This document shows positions 46,520 to 55,639 of a stretch of DNA of 64,000 nt, piece after piece. The notes under the pieces were generated by a model that was not told where the DNA came from, did not search any database, and saw only the letters and a list, made by a program, of their open reading frames with translations. Numbering within the stretch: position 1 is the stretch's first letter; the number at the start of each line of letters is the position of its first letter. The translations under genes were made by a program, and so were the position numbers. Where the stretch lies: contig QKWP01000037.1 of NCBI GenBank assembly GCA_003550325.1, positions 59,338 to 123,337 of the forward strand, written 5' to 3'. The DNA is from Gigaspora rosea. Lineage: Eukaryota; Glomeromycota; Glomeromycetes; Diversisporales; Gigasporaceae.

Positions 46520-46615
46520 TTTTGGGAAAATTCCAAAAGGGGTAGTTGTATAAATACATTTTGAGGTTTTACGAATTAAATTGTGTGTTTCATCCCCTTG
46601 TAGATCAAATTTCTT

Positions 46616-47917
46616 CTAGAAATTTCTAGGGGAATCAATAACAACTACTGGTTCCCAAGTTTGTGGCTCGTGATATTTAGCAAGACGATCACTATTATAG
46701 TATTTTTGTAAAATTTTTCCTTCTATTGTCCGTAATTTATAAGCACCATTGTCTAATTTCTCATGGATAAGAAAAGGTCCAAATCTTTTATCTTCAAATT
46801 TGGCTGAGCGAGAGGCTTCTAGTTCCTTTCTTTGTATCCACACTTTATCACCAATTTCAAATGTCTCTGTTCGAATATTGGCATCAAAACGGACTTTTTG
46901 TTTTTGCTGTGATCGTTCAGTATTTTGTCTTGCCTGATTCTGGTAGTTTGGTAATTTCTCTATTAAATCATAAGCACGTTGGAGAATACTTCCTTGTAAG
47001 TCTATTTCATCATCAATTTCTATAGGTTCTACTGGGAAAAGTGCTTCGATTGGTAAGATAGCATATCTCCCATATATAAGTTGAAAGGGGGTATATCCTG
47101 TGGTAGCATGTCTTTTTGTTCTATATGCTAAGAGAACAGCAGGTATATACAAATCCCAATCATCATCTCCTTTCACTTTTGCAAGTGATTCACACAATGT
47201 TCTATTAAATCTTTCCACCATCCCATTTGTCTGAGGGTGGTAGGGAGAAGAGAATTTGTGCTTGATAAGAAATTTCTCGCAGAGAATTCTAATAGTTTCG
47301 CTAATAAAATTGCGACCTTGGTCTGATAAGATAATTTTTGGAGTTCCATGTCTACAGATTATCTCTTCAAAGATAAACTGAGCGAGTGTATTAGCACTAG
47401 CATCTGGAACAGCACGAGCTTCTGGCCATCGTGTCAGGTATTCGGTAGCGACAATAATATATCGATTGTTTTGTTTAGTTATAGGCAAAGGGCCTACAAG
47501 GTCAATTCCAACACGTTCGAAAGCTCTTCCTATTTGTATAGGGTGTAAAGGTTCTTTCCTATGACCTTTTTGTCTTCTTTGGCATTCCTCACAAGTCTTC
47601 ACATATTCTTGTATATCTCTATACATTTGATCCCAATAATAGCGGTCAGATATTTTATAATACATAGCGTCAGTTCCCAAATGTCCAGCAGTGGGGTGCT
47701 TATGCATCATATATAATACTGGTTCAACTTCTGTCCATTTTATAACTCTAAGTGGCCTGTCTGGGTTCCTTTTATTCTTTTTATAGAGAAGGTGATGTCT
47801 AACTTCAAAGTATTTAGCCTGGGTCATTAGTCGTTTTTGTTCTTGGTCAGTAAATCCATCTGGAAATTGGTCTGTGTCCAAATAGTGGTAAAGATTATGA
47901 TATTGGTCAAGATTCAT
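46616..47917 (-). CDS. Integrase of the younger Ty3-type element
   Basis: From Met at 47917 (MNLDQYHNLY) the product is 433 aa. It has an N-terminal zinc-binding HHCC domain: H74, H79, C109 and C112 in HPTAGH and CEEC. The DDE catalytic core follows: D139 in GIDLVGPLP, D199 in ILSDQGRNF and E235 in NGMVERFNR, with exactly 35 residues between the last two. It then has GYTPFQLIYGR and a C-terminal part with FGPFLIHEKLDNGAYKL, an SH3-like GPY/F module typical of Ty3 integrases. No chromodomain is seen. It processes LTR ends and joins cDNA to host DNA in the nucleus. The frame is open 30 codons further upstream, overlapping RNase H, but Met47917 was chosen because it lies only 8 bases before the RT-RNase H stop. 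No internal stops. Confidence 0.93.
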   Translation of the reverse strand: MNLDQYHNLYHYLDTDQFPDGFTDQEQKRLMTQAKYFEVRHHLLYKKNKRNPDRPLRVIKWTEVEPVLYMMHKHPTAGHLGTDAMYYKISDRYYWDQMYRDIQEYVKTCEECQRRQKGHRKEPLHPIQIGRAFERVGIDLVGPLPITKQNNRYIIVATEYLTRWPEARAVPDASANTLAQFIFEEIICRHGTPKIILSDQGRNFISETIRILCEKFLIKHKFSSPYHPQTNGMVERFNRTLCESLAKVKGDDDWDLYIPAVLLAYRTKRHATTGYTPFQLIYGRYAILPIEALFPVEPIEIDDEIDLQGSILQRAYDLIEKLPNYQNQARQNTERSQQKQKVRFDANIRTETFEIGDKVWIQRKELEASRSAKFEDKRFGPFLIHEKLDNGAYKLRTIEGKILQKYYNSDRLAKYHEPQTWEPVVVIDSPRNF

Positions 47918-49445
47918 ATAATTTATTAGGTACAATGGTCTGAGTCGGTAACCGAGAGAGGGCATCAACATTCGAATGAATTCGGCCTGGTTTATGAATA
48001 ATTCCAAAATTGTATGGTTGGAGCTTCAAGATCCATCTTCCAATTCTTCCTTTGGGTTCAGCAGTACGTAACCATTTCAATGCTGAGTGGTCTGTAACTA
48101 AGATGAATTTTGTAGCGCCTAAATATTTGTGAAAATGTTCTATGGCCCATACAACTGCAGCACATTCAAGTTCAGTTGCTGCATAATTCATTTCTTCTTT
48201 TCGCAAACTTTTACTAGCATAGGCAATCGGGTGTTCTTTTCCATTCCTATCTAGTTGGCTTAGTGTGGCACCAAAGCCATTATAAGAAGCATCGGTAGCA
48301 AGTATAAATGTCTCTTTAAAATTGGGGTAGGCTAATATAGGAGCAGTAATGAGTCTAGATTTTAATTCTTCAAAAGCTTTTTGTTGTTTGTCTTGCCAGT
48401 GATAGGGTTCATTCTTTTGTAGAAGAGAATTCAAAGGGCGAGCGATTGATGAAAAGTTTTGAATAAATTGGCGATAGTATCCCGCAAGTCCAAGGAAAGA
48501 TCGAAGGGCTGTAAGGTTTTTAGGAGGTTGAATCCGTTGGACAGCTTCTACTTTTTGAGGGTCAGGGGCGATACCGTTAGCAGAGATTAAGTGTCCAAGA
48601 AATGGTAGTTGGTGCATCCAGAAAGTACACTTTTCTATATTAAGTCTGAGTCCTGCTTGTTTAATTCTATTAAATACTCTTTTTAAATGGGTTAAATGTT
48701 CATCAAATGTTCTCGAATAAACAATTGTATCGTCTAAGTACACAACTACAAATTTCCATGCAATTCCTTTATATACACGATCCATCAGCCTTTGAAAAGT
48801 TGCAGGAGCATTGCAAAGACCAAAAGGCATTACATTAAATTCATAAATTCCGTATCGTGTAGTAAAGGCAGTTTTCTCTTTGTCACGGGGGTCCATGGCA
48901 ACTTGCCAATATCCACTCGCAAGATCGAGAGTAGAGAACCAAGAGCATCCTGTAAGGGCATTAAGCATTTCATCAATACGAGGCAGAGGGTAAGCATCCT
49001 TTTTGGTAACAGCATTTACTTTTCTGTAGTCTACACAGAATCGTAATTTGCCATTTTTCTTTCGTACTAGAACAACAGGTGAGGTCCAAGGGCTATCAGA
49101 GGGTTGAATGAGTTTATGTTCTAACATTCTTTGGATTTCTTCTTGTATAAATTCTTGTTCATTAGGAGGTACAGAATAAGGCCGGGAACGAATAGGGTGT
49201 ACATCCTCAGTATAGATTCGGTGAGTAACCAAGTTGGTTCGTCCTAGCTCAGTTATATAATTTGCAAAGAGGTCTGCAAATTCCTTTAATAATTTCTGAA
49301 AAGCTAGGCCTTGTTCTTTATTAAGTGGTCCAATATTTACAGAAGTCTGGGTCGATAGGGTATATTCTTCATGTTCAAGAGTAATAATATTTACAAATTT
49401 GGGTATAAGGTTCTGGTCTGGGTCAACAGGTAGTTTATGATCCTG
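47907..49445 (-). CDS. Reverse transcriptase-RNase H of the younger element
   Basis: Open for 512 codons between a TAG at 49446-49448 and a TGA at 47907-47909, without an ATG near its start. It must therefore be made from an upstream frame, or is cut off by mutation. Coordinates give the open frame. RT motifs in order: SPWTSPVVLVRKKNG, FCVDYRKVN, TLDLASGYWQ (first Asp), VMPFGLCNAPATFQ, VVVYLDDTI (catalytic YLDD) and FLGHLI. RNase H follows with ATDASYNGFGATL, ATELECAA, VTDHSALKWL and HSNVDALSR, which supply the D-E-D-D set. It copies the element RNA to DNA in cytoplasmic particles. It lies in the frame +1 to Gag-protease, and the integrase frame overlaps its end. Confidence 0.93.
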   Translation of the reverse strand, partial: QDHKLPVDPDQNLIPKFVNIITLEHEEYTLSTQTSVNIGPLNKEQGLAFQKLLKEFADLFANYITELGRTNLVTHRIYTEDVHPIRSRPYSVPPNEQEFIQEEIQRMLEHKLIQPSDSPWTSPVVLVRKKNGKLRFCVDYRKVNAVTKKDAYPLPRIDEMLNALTGCSWFSTLDLASGYWQVAMDPRDKEKTAFTTRYGIYEFNVMPFGLCNAPATFQRLMDRVYKGIAWKFVVVYLDDTIVYSRTFDEHLTHLKRVFNRIKQAGLRLNIEKCTFWMHQLPFLGHLISANGIAPDPQKVEAVQRIQPPKNLTALRSFLGLAGYYRQFIQNFSSIARPLNSLLQKNEPYHWQDKQQKAFEELKSRLITAPILAYPNFKETFILATDASYNGFGATLSQLDRNGKEHPIAYASKSLRKEEMNYAATELECAAVVWAIEHFHKYLGATKFILVTDHSALKWLRTAEPKGRIGRWILKLQPYNFGIIHKPGRIHSNVDALSRLPTQTIVPNKLYES

Positions 49446-49719
49446 CTAGGATTCTCTAAAAATTTTGACAAAGTGTATCCAAGGCATTAGCTCGATAGTG
49501 GGCATTTTGGGCTTCTTCTCAGAAAAAGCATAATAAAGCAGCATTGGTAGTTTCCAAGGTTTCAATTCTTGCTTGTAATTGTTTTATAAATTGATCCTGT
49601 TGTTGTACTTGTTGTTGAAGCTGATAAAACTGTGAACTATCATCGATTTCCTTAACTGTTTCTTCAGCAGGTGGAGAGTAAATTTCTGGGTCTGGAAGTT
49701 TGCAATCATCACAATATCC
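49446..49719 (-). pseudogene. Gag-Pol linker with stops
   Basis: After the TAA that ends the 1270-aa ORF (49720-49722), the same frame continues with GYCDDCKLPDPEIYSPP and a Gln-rich heptad stretch (QLQQQVQQQDQFIKQLQARI), probably a coiled coil. A TGA (49519-49521) and a TAG (49456-49458) interrupt it, and the frame then moves +1 into RT. The older copy reads through the first position, so at least that stop looks like damage and not a programmed signal. Confidence 0.75.
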
Positions 49720-52700
49720 TTAATTTGCATTCAATACCTCTTGGTGTTTAACATGTAAACATTCCTGACAGAGGTCAACAGGGACTGTAAAGTTTTTCCG
49801 AAGTACAGCGAGGGCATACTTCTGGTCATAGTCTGGGTGGCTAGTGTCGAAGGATTCGTCTAAAATTGCTTGTAGCGGGTCAATATCATTTTCTGATAGT
49901 AAGTCTGATTTAGCTTGCAATATAAGTTGCATTTTTTCATAGCTCCAGGGTTGTGTTATGCGGTCAGAGGTTAGAGGTTCTAGGGCCTGGGCAATGGTCT
50001 GGTCATTTTCATCCAAGAGAATCTTAGCAAGTCGGTAAATTCTAGTCTGGTTCATTTCATATTGGTGTCCGGCATTCTTTGTTGATTCAGTATAACGTTT
50101 GTTTCGAGTCCAGAGGTTATAATTAGGATTATACTGGATATCCTGGCTAGCCTTGTATGCGTAAAGGTGTTCTAATTCACAAAACCATAATTCTTCCCGA
50201 AGACTGTCTAATTGACACATTCTAGGTCCTGTATCTGCTTTATTACATACTTTGCAATTAACAAGCATTCCACATCCTTCACCTTGGGTGAAGAAATGGA
50301 TACTCCTAGGGTCTTCTCGGTCTAGAGCACAGTGAAAGTCAGAATAGCATCCAGGGCAAACAAGTTTCTCTTCAAGAAGTCTAAGGACTTCAGGTCTGTT
50401 AGGAACTCTACATTGACAACAATGGTGGGTACGGCGAGTGCTATGGTTAGGTAGGCGATTACTATCAACTTGATCAAGAGTACATCCACACTGGTAAACC
50501 AAATTTTGTCTTTTCCAAGTGGCAAGAGGACAGTAGGCTTCAATATGTCCTAACGTACTGCATCCTCTGCAGACATTATTGGGGCAGTCCCTATATAGGT
50601 GGTTGGAGTCATGACAAGTAGGGCAGGTGGTACGTCTTGGGGCTTGTTTAGGGCATTTAACAGCGATGTGGCCAAATTCCTGGCATCGATTACATTGGTT
50701 GGTAGGACAATTTGCAAAGAGGTGGTCAGGAGAACCACAATTTCCACAGACACGCTGTTTAGGAGCTTTTCTGTTTCTACGGCGAGAATGATAAGTGGTC
50801 CATTCATTTTCTTCTAGTGAGAGAGATTGGTCTGAGTCTTCTCGATCAAAAGTATAAGCTTCTCGAGGATATAAGTATTCTGGTTCATAAAGGTCTAATT
50901 CATCTGGTGCAGTCACAGTGGGTTGACTGGGTAGAGGTTGGTTACTTTCATAAGTAGTAGGGATAGTATGTTTCTTGTTTTCCCATTTAAAAGTATAACA
51001 ACCATTTTTCCAATTATAATTTGCTTCCACTTTTTGATTCCAGTCATTGCCTAATAGAAGAGAGTAAGAAGTAGTGTCTACTACTTCTACAGTAAGAGGG
51101 ATAGTAATGTGATCAATTTCAATTGGCAGGTCTTTTATAATCCCTAAAGGCCGAGTGGAAGTTCCAACTGCAGGAACAATAAGGCTGTTAGAGGCCTTTT
51201 CAATAGTCAATCCAAGTTCTTTGACTGCCTTGTGAGCAATCATGCTGATTGAAGCACCACTATCAATAATAGCTTGGTAAGGTTTATTCTGAAGAGAGAC
51301 ATTACATTTGACAGGTGTAGTATACGCAGGGGTTTGAACAAGGTTGGCATTTTTGGCTTCCTCATACAGGTGAGTAGCCAAGGCACCTCGGATAGATGGA
51401 TTATTGAGTAGCGTTTTCCACTTGCTAGCAGTAAGAGAGGGTGTCTGAGTCTGATTTTGTGTAAGATAATTAACACTTCGATGATAAGGCGAAGGAGATC
51501 GATTAGAGGAGTTTTGGTAAGAGTGATAGTTATCATTATTTCGGCTTCTATAATTATTATCTCTAGATTGGCTTCTAGGACGAGAATTATTGCGACTGCG
51601 AGAACGGTCTCTGTTATTGGAATAGCGATCAGAAGAGCGACCATTTCGGTCCCTATTTTGGTTGTTATTTCTGTTCCGGTTATTGTTATTATTATTACGA
51701 CGAGAATTGGATCCTTGTCGTTGGTCCTGTTTTCTACTATTGCAGTCACGAATAAAATGTCCAGTGCGTCCACAATAATAGCAGATAGGAGGCTCTTTCA
51801 TTCGAGGGGTTTGGGCACGGTTGTCAGCATAATTAACAGAAGAGGTAGGTGTGGTCTGTGTCTGGGCTAAATTAATACTAAGCTTAGCAATTTGGTCTGT
51901 AAGTTGTTGAATAGCTTGGTCGGTATTGGTAGTAGGGGTAGTCATTAATTTTCCAGTTTCCCAGCGGAGGGCTACTTCAATAGCATCGGTCAGGGTATTA
52001 GGTATAGCAGCTTGAACATTAACTGCATACTCAGAACGTAAGCCTTGGATAAAAAGTTGTTTAACAAAATCAGCGGGAAAAACACCGGTTGGGTCCACTT
52101 TCGTTTGCAATGTACGAAATCGGTTGACATATCCATCCACCGTTTCTGTGGGTCCTTGCTTAATTTCGAAAAGTTGTTTTTGCCAAAGGGCCTTTTGCTT
52201 AGTAGTATAGAAACGTGTCTTAAAAAGATGCTGGAAACTTCGGTTCTGGTTGTTGTTATCATTAAAAACATTGGGTGCCGGGTTTAAAGCAGTATACCAG
52301 TCTAAAGCAACACCTTTAAGGTACACAGGAGCAAGCTGAAGTTTCCGTTCAGCACTCCATCGGTTGGCAGTAGCGGCTCTTCGAAATTCCTTCAGCCAGT
52401 CAGCAGGGTCTTGGGTTCCGTCACCGTAAAAATCTGCAACAGTAATAAGAGTTTTCTCAGAGCCTTGTCCAAGGGCATTGGCAAGATCAGTTATTGCTTG
52501 CGCAGCATCTCGTAAAGCTTGATCACCCATTAGGTTTTCTGGTTGGTTAGGAGGTAAGATAGGGTTTAATTCTTCAACAAGAGGTTGTAAATTTATTTCT
52601 TCGAATTGTGGAGGAGAGTCAGCTCTAACAATAGTAGCGTCTTGGTTTTGAATATAATGGTCGAGAGGGTCAATTAAATTTTGGTCGTTAAGAGGAGGAG

Positions 52701-53532
52701 TATTAAGTAATGGAGGTGTATGGCGTGGGGTAACGTTTATATCTAAATTAACAGTTGGGTAATATTCAGTTACAAGAGGAGATGGAGGAACAGTTGTGCG
52801 AGCAGGAGAAAAGGTTTGTTGTAAATAGCGAAAGAGGCGATTTCGTGGAGGAGGAGTAGTTTCTCGAGTATAATGATATGGAATTTCTGAGATAGGTGAA
52901 GAAGGAAGTGCAAGGCTTGGAGGGATTGGTATATAAGTATTAGTGGAAGAACCAACACCAGTATCAGCTAATTGTTCAGGTCCTAAGGTGAATATAGATC
53001 TGGGTGGAGAAACGTCAAAATTTAATTCAGTTCTTCCTAGTTGATTTTGAAAATCGAATAGAAGGTTTTCAGTCCTTGGTCGAGTTGAAGCAGGTGTAGA
53101 AGGTAAGAGGTCCTCAATGTGAAGATCAAGTAGGGTAGCTTCAAAATTAAGAGGTAAGGTAGGTGCAAGAGTATAGGGGGTATGTGCAAGGAGTAGACCA
53201 GCAATAACTTCTTTTGGGTCTAATAGGTCGTTGTTATAGCGGCAACTAAAAACAATATCTCGAGCAGCAGCTCTAGCAGTATTATAATCAGTAGCAGCAA
53301 CTAAAATACAGTAAGAGTCGTTTGTCTTTTGTGAGTATTGGGTAGCAAAATAATTGTCTCGATACGTTCCCCAGAATCGGCGAAAGGGACGGTATAAATT
53401 AGCAACAGGGTAACAGATAGTACAGGATAAATCAGGATGGTAGGCTTGCAAAACGTCTACCGCAAGTGAGGAAGGATGACTTGTTTCGTGTACTTCAATT
53501 TGTTCTAAGTATAGTTCATACGCTCTATTCAT
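49720..53532 (-). CDS. Gag-protease polyprotein with extra zinc-knuckle array (1270 aa)
   Basis: Starts at ATG 53532, about 300 bases after the primer-binding site. Residues 1-120 form an unfamiliar N-terminal domain (HPDLSCTICYP, ARAAARDIVFSCRY), followed by a Pro/Thr/Ser-rich linker to about 335. The Retrotrans_gag core spans about 336-530 (VADFYGDG, DWLKEFRRA, LKGVALDWY, FIQGLRSEY). A CCHC nucleocapsid knuckle, CYYCGRTGHFIRDC, is at 584-597, with an Asn/Arg/Ser-rich basic stretch at 600-680. The aspartic protease has its active site in IIDSGASISM (Asp757) and ends near LLLGNDW. Unusually, four more CCHC knuckles follow (929-942, 947-960, 970-983, 988-1001), then a region with further CxC, CCxC and CxxC pairs to about 1110 and a tail with CQECLHVKH. 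Gag assembles the particle and protease cleaves it. Internal stops are absent. Confidence 0.93.
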   Translation of the reverse strand: MNRAYELYLEQIEVHETSHPSSLAVDVLQAYHPDLSCTICYPVANLYRPFRRFWGTYRDNYFATQYSQKTNDSYCILVAATDYNTARAAARDIVFSCRYNNDLLDPKEVIAGLLLAHTPYTLAPTLPLNFEATLLDLHIEDLLPSTPASTRPRTENLLFDFQNQLGRTELNFDVSPPRSIFTLGPEQLADTGVGSSTNTYIPIPPSLALPSSPISEIPYHYTRETTPPPRNRLFRYLQQTFSPARTTVPPSPLVTEYYPTVNLDINVTPRHTPPLLNTPPLNDQNLIDPLDHYIQNQDATIVRADSPPQFEEINLQPLVEELNPILPPNQPENLMGDQALRDAAQAITDLANALGQGSEKTLITVADFYGDGTQDPADWLKEFRRAATANRWSAERKLQLAPVYLKGVALDWYTALNPAPNVFNDNNNQNRSFQHLFKTRFYTTKQKALWQKQLFEIKQGPTETVDGYVNRFRTLQTKVDPTGVFPADFVKQLFIQGLRSEYAVNVQAAIPNTLTDAIEVALRWETGKLMTTPTTNTDQAIQQLTDQIAKLSINLAQTQTTPTSSVNYADNRAQTPRMKEPPICYYCGRTGHFIRDCNSRKQDQRQGSNSRRNNNNNNRNRNNNQNRDRNGRSSDRYSNNRDRSRSRNNSRPRSQSRDNNYRSRNNDNYHSYQNSSNRSPSPYHRSVNYLTQNQTQTPSLTASKWKTLLNNPSIRGALATHLYEEAKNANLVQTPAYTTPVKCNVSLQNKPYQAIIDSGASISMIAHKAVKELGLTIEKASNSLIVPAVGTSTRPLGIIKDLPIEIDHITIPLTVEVVDTTSYSLLLGNDWNQKVEANYNWKNGCYTFKWENKKHTIPTTYESNQPLPSQPTVTAPDELDLYEPEYLYPREAYTFDREDSDQSLSLEENEWTTYHSRRRNRKAPKQRVCGNCGSPDHLFANCPTNQCNRCQEFGHIAVKCPKQAPRRTTCPTCHDSNHLYRDCPNNVCRGCSTLGHIEAYCPLATWKRQNLVYQCGCTLDQVDSNRLPNHSTRRTHHCCQCRVPNRPEVLRLLEEKLVCPGCYSDFHCALDREDPRSIHFFTQGEGCGMLVNCKVCNKADTGPRMCQLDSLREELWFCELEHLYAYKASQDIQYNPNYNLWTRNKRYTESTKNAGHQYEMNQTRIYRLAKILLDENDQTIAQALEPLTSDRITQPWSYEKMQLILQAKSDLLSENDIDPLQAILDESFDTSHPDYDQKYALAVLRKNFTVPVDLCQECLHVKHQEVLNAN

Positions 53533-53535
53533 ATA

Positions 53536-53820
53536 GAAAAGGCAGTTCCCAAGTCTTAAGGAAACTAATAAAAGAATAATAAAATACCTCCAAAATAAAA
53601 GGTTAGTAGTAAGTTGTTAACAAAATTTTAATCTCCTAAATATAGTAAATAGTTAGTATCCAACAAAAAGAAAATTCCAAGTAAGTTGTAAGAGAATAAT
53701 AAGAGTGCAATCAACAGCAAGAGGGTTAGTAACAGCCAAAAAAAAAAATTAAATTTCTGCCAAAAGTAATAATAAGATTTCCAAATTCTTTAATAATATT
53801 CAATAATTTAAATAGGTTTC
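53536..53820 (-). other. Untranslated leader of the younger element
   Basis: About 285 bases between the primer-binding site and the Gag start. A-rich in plus-strand reading, with no open frame. Likely holds the packaging signal. Confidence 0.5.
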
Positions 53821-53835
53821 CGCCAGAAGGCACCA
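53821..53835 (-). promoter_or_regulatory. Primer-binding site of the younger element
   Basis: On the minus strand TGGTGCCTTCTGGCG, two bases inside the 5' LTR. Nearly identical to the site of the older element at 40018. Confidence 0.75.
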
Positions 53836-53837
53836 AA

Positions 53838-54428
53838 TGTTACAGTACCGGAAGCCTTCTTTAATTCCGATAGAGTAACAATCACACGGCTCCTGAGATC
53901 CCTTACTTTGGGCGTGAAGCGGTGTGCAAGAGGGAAGTATAGTTTCTTTTATGTCTGTAAGAAACTACACACTTCTCTGAGGCAGTTCGGTATAAAACAA
54001 CAAGAGATAATATACAGTTTATTAATTTAACAAGAGGGCTATTCCAAGGTGTCTGTTCCTTAGAAATCCCAAGAGTTTATTAATAATAAGAGAGGAGGAT
54101 AATAAATATAAAGGTAAAGTTAAAATACAATATCTGGATCTGTCTAAAACTAAGGGAAATAAGGTGGGTTAATATATCTATTGAACTAAGCGTCGCTAAG
54201 CATCGCTAAGCGTCGCTAAGCGTCATTAAGCGTCACTAAGCGTCGTTAAGTGTCGCTAAGCGTCATTAAGCGTCGCTAAGCATCGTTAAGTGTCGCTAAG
54301 CGTCATTGAGTGTCATTGCACATCAATTTCGCATATCAATATTACTAAATACAGTTATTACAAAATTTCCTTATTAAGTTCTAATTTTCAAACTAATTTC
54401 TACCAAAATTAAAACCTATTCTATAACA
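53838..54428 (-). repeat. 5' LTR of the younger element
   Basis: 591 bp, equal to the 3' LTR plus four additional 10-bp units (13 against 9). As the 5' LTR it would drive transcription leftwards. Its TATA-like box reads GATATATTAACCC, one base changed from GATATATAAACCC in the 3' LTR, which may weaken the promoter. Confidence 0.93.
54187..54316. repeat. 10-bp array in the 5' LTR, thirteen units
   Basis: TAAGCGTCGC and variants in strict 10-bp register. The four extra units account for the whole 40-bp difference between the LTRs. Confidence 0.93.
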
Positions 54429-54432
54429 TTAT

Positions 54433-55639
54433 TAATTAAGAGGTACAACAAATGTTAGTTAACAAGTTAATAAAAGAGTCCTCTAGCCCTTGGGCCTCCC
54501 CTGTTGTATTGGTAACAAAAAAAATGGAAAGAAAAGATTTTGTGTAGATTACCGGAAACTAAATGCCATTACCAAAAAGGACCAATACCCTCTACCCCGA
54601 ATAGACAAAATGCTTGACTCACTTGCTGGAGCTACCTATTTTTCCACCCTTGACCTTATGAGTGGATACTGGCAGGTAAAAGTACACCCAGAAGACAGAA
54701 ATAAAACTGCTTTCATCACCAGATACAGAATCTATGAGTTCAATATCATGCCTTTTGGATTGTGTAATGCCCCTGCTACCTTTCAACACCTTATGAACAA
54801 AGTTTATAGTAGTATATCTGGATGATACCAATGTCTTTTCACGAACATTTGATAACTATTTTAAGCATTTAAGAGAAGTATTCACCAGGATATGTGAAGC
54901 AGGATTGAAGTAAACATTGAAAAAATATAATTTTTGGATGAAACGCCTACCTTTTCTAGGACATATAATAGAAAAAAAGGAATCTCTCCAGATTCAGACA
55001 AAATAATTGCTGTTCAGAAAATCCAACCTCCAAAAAGTGTTACCCAGCTACGCTCATTCTTAGGCCTTGCTGGATACTACTGACAGTTCATTAAACACTT
55101 CTCCTCTATTGCCCATCCCCTTAACCAATTGCTACATAAGGACAATACTTATGAATGAAATGACTAATGTCAAAAAGCCTTTGATGAACTTAAGCACTGA
55201 CTTACTACTGCCCCTATTCTAATATACTCTGACTACAAAAGAGAATTTATCCTAGCCACTGACGCCTCCTATACTAGATTTGAGCCATCCTGAGCCAAAT
55301 ATCTGAGGATAAAAAGGAACACCCAATCATCTATAAAAGCAAAAGCATAAAAAAGGAAGATATGAACTATGGAGCAACTAAATTAGAATGTGCTGCCATA
55401 GTATGGGCCATTGAATATATTCATAAATACTTTGGTACAAGCTATTTTACGCTAGTTACAGACTACTCCGCTCTCAAATAGTTAAAGTCCTCACAACCAA
55501 AAGGATGTCTAGGTCACTGGATGATGAAACTCCAACTCTATCATTTTACTATTGTACATAAACCTGGAGGAATCCATTCAAATGTTGATGCTCTGTCTCG
55601 ATTACTGACCCAGATACACTCCTCTACTGCTGCTGTTAC
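54433..55639 (+). pseudogene. RT-RNase H of the older element, right of the insertion
   Basis: Resumes the frame cut at 45161. Open at first (54490-54825) with KKNGKKRFCVDYRKLNAITK, FSTLDLMSGYWQ and FNIMPFGLCNAPATFQHL. The YxDD box is then displaced by a deletion and frameshift (VYLDDT at about 54814-54831). FLG, LRSFLGLAGYY with TGA at 55081-55083 in place of Arg, and TAPIL follow. RNase H wording (ATDASYT, LECAAIVWAIE, VTDYSAL, HSNVDALSR) continues to about 55605. Many stops are TGA or TAG at Arg, Trp or Gln codons. The frame ends in TGA at 55641-55643, overlapping the integrase ATG. Confidence 0.88.

Larger units (their letters stand above)
45162..54428 (-). mobile_element. Younger Ty3-type LTR retrotransposon, 9.27 kb, nearly complete
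   Basis: LTRs of 551 and 591 bp with TGTTA...TAACA ends, a 4-bp duplication TTAT (45158-45161 and 54429-54432), a primer-binding site and a purine tract. Coding order on the minus strand is Gag-protease-knuckles, RT-RNase H, integrase, ORF3. This PR-RT-RH-IN order defines Ty3/gypsy. Outside a tandem array the LTRs differ at roughly ten positions by my reading, so insertion is fairly recent. It still carries stops at the Gag/Pol junction, so it may not be able to move by itself. Confidence 0.95.

Noticed and set aside
49232..49232. An initiation codon for RT at this position
   Set aside because: The codon is TTG; the frame is open further upstream to 49445 with conserved linker sequence, so it is not a real start.
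51240..51870. Open frames of 137-177 codons on both strands across the Gag region
   Set aside because: They mirror the Asn/Arg/Ser-rich repeats of the 1270-aa Gag-protease read in other frames; no motif of their own.
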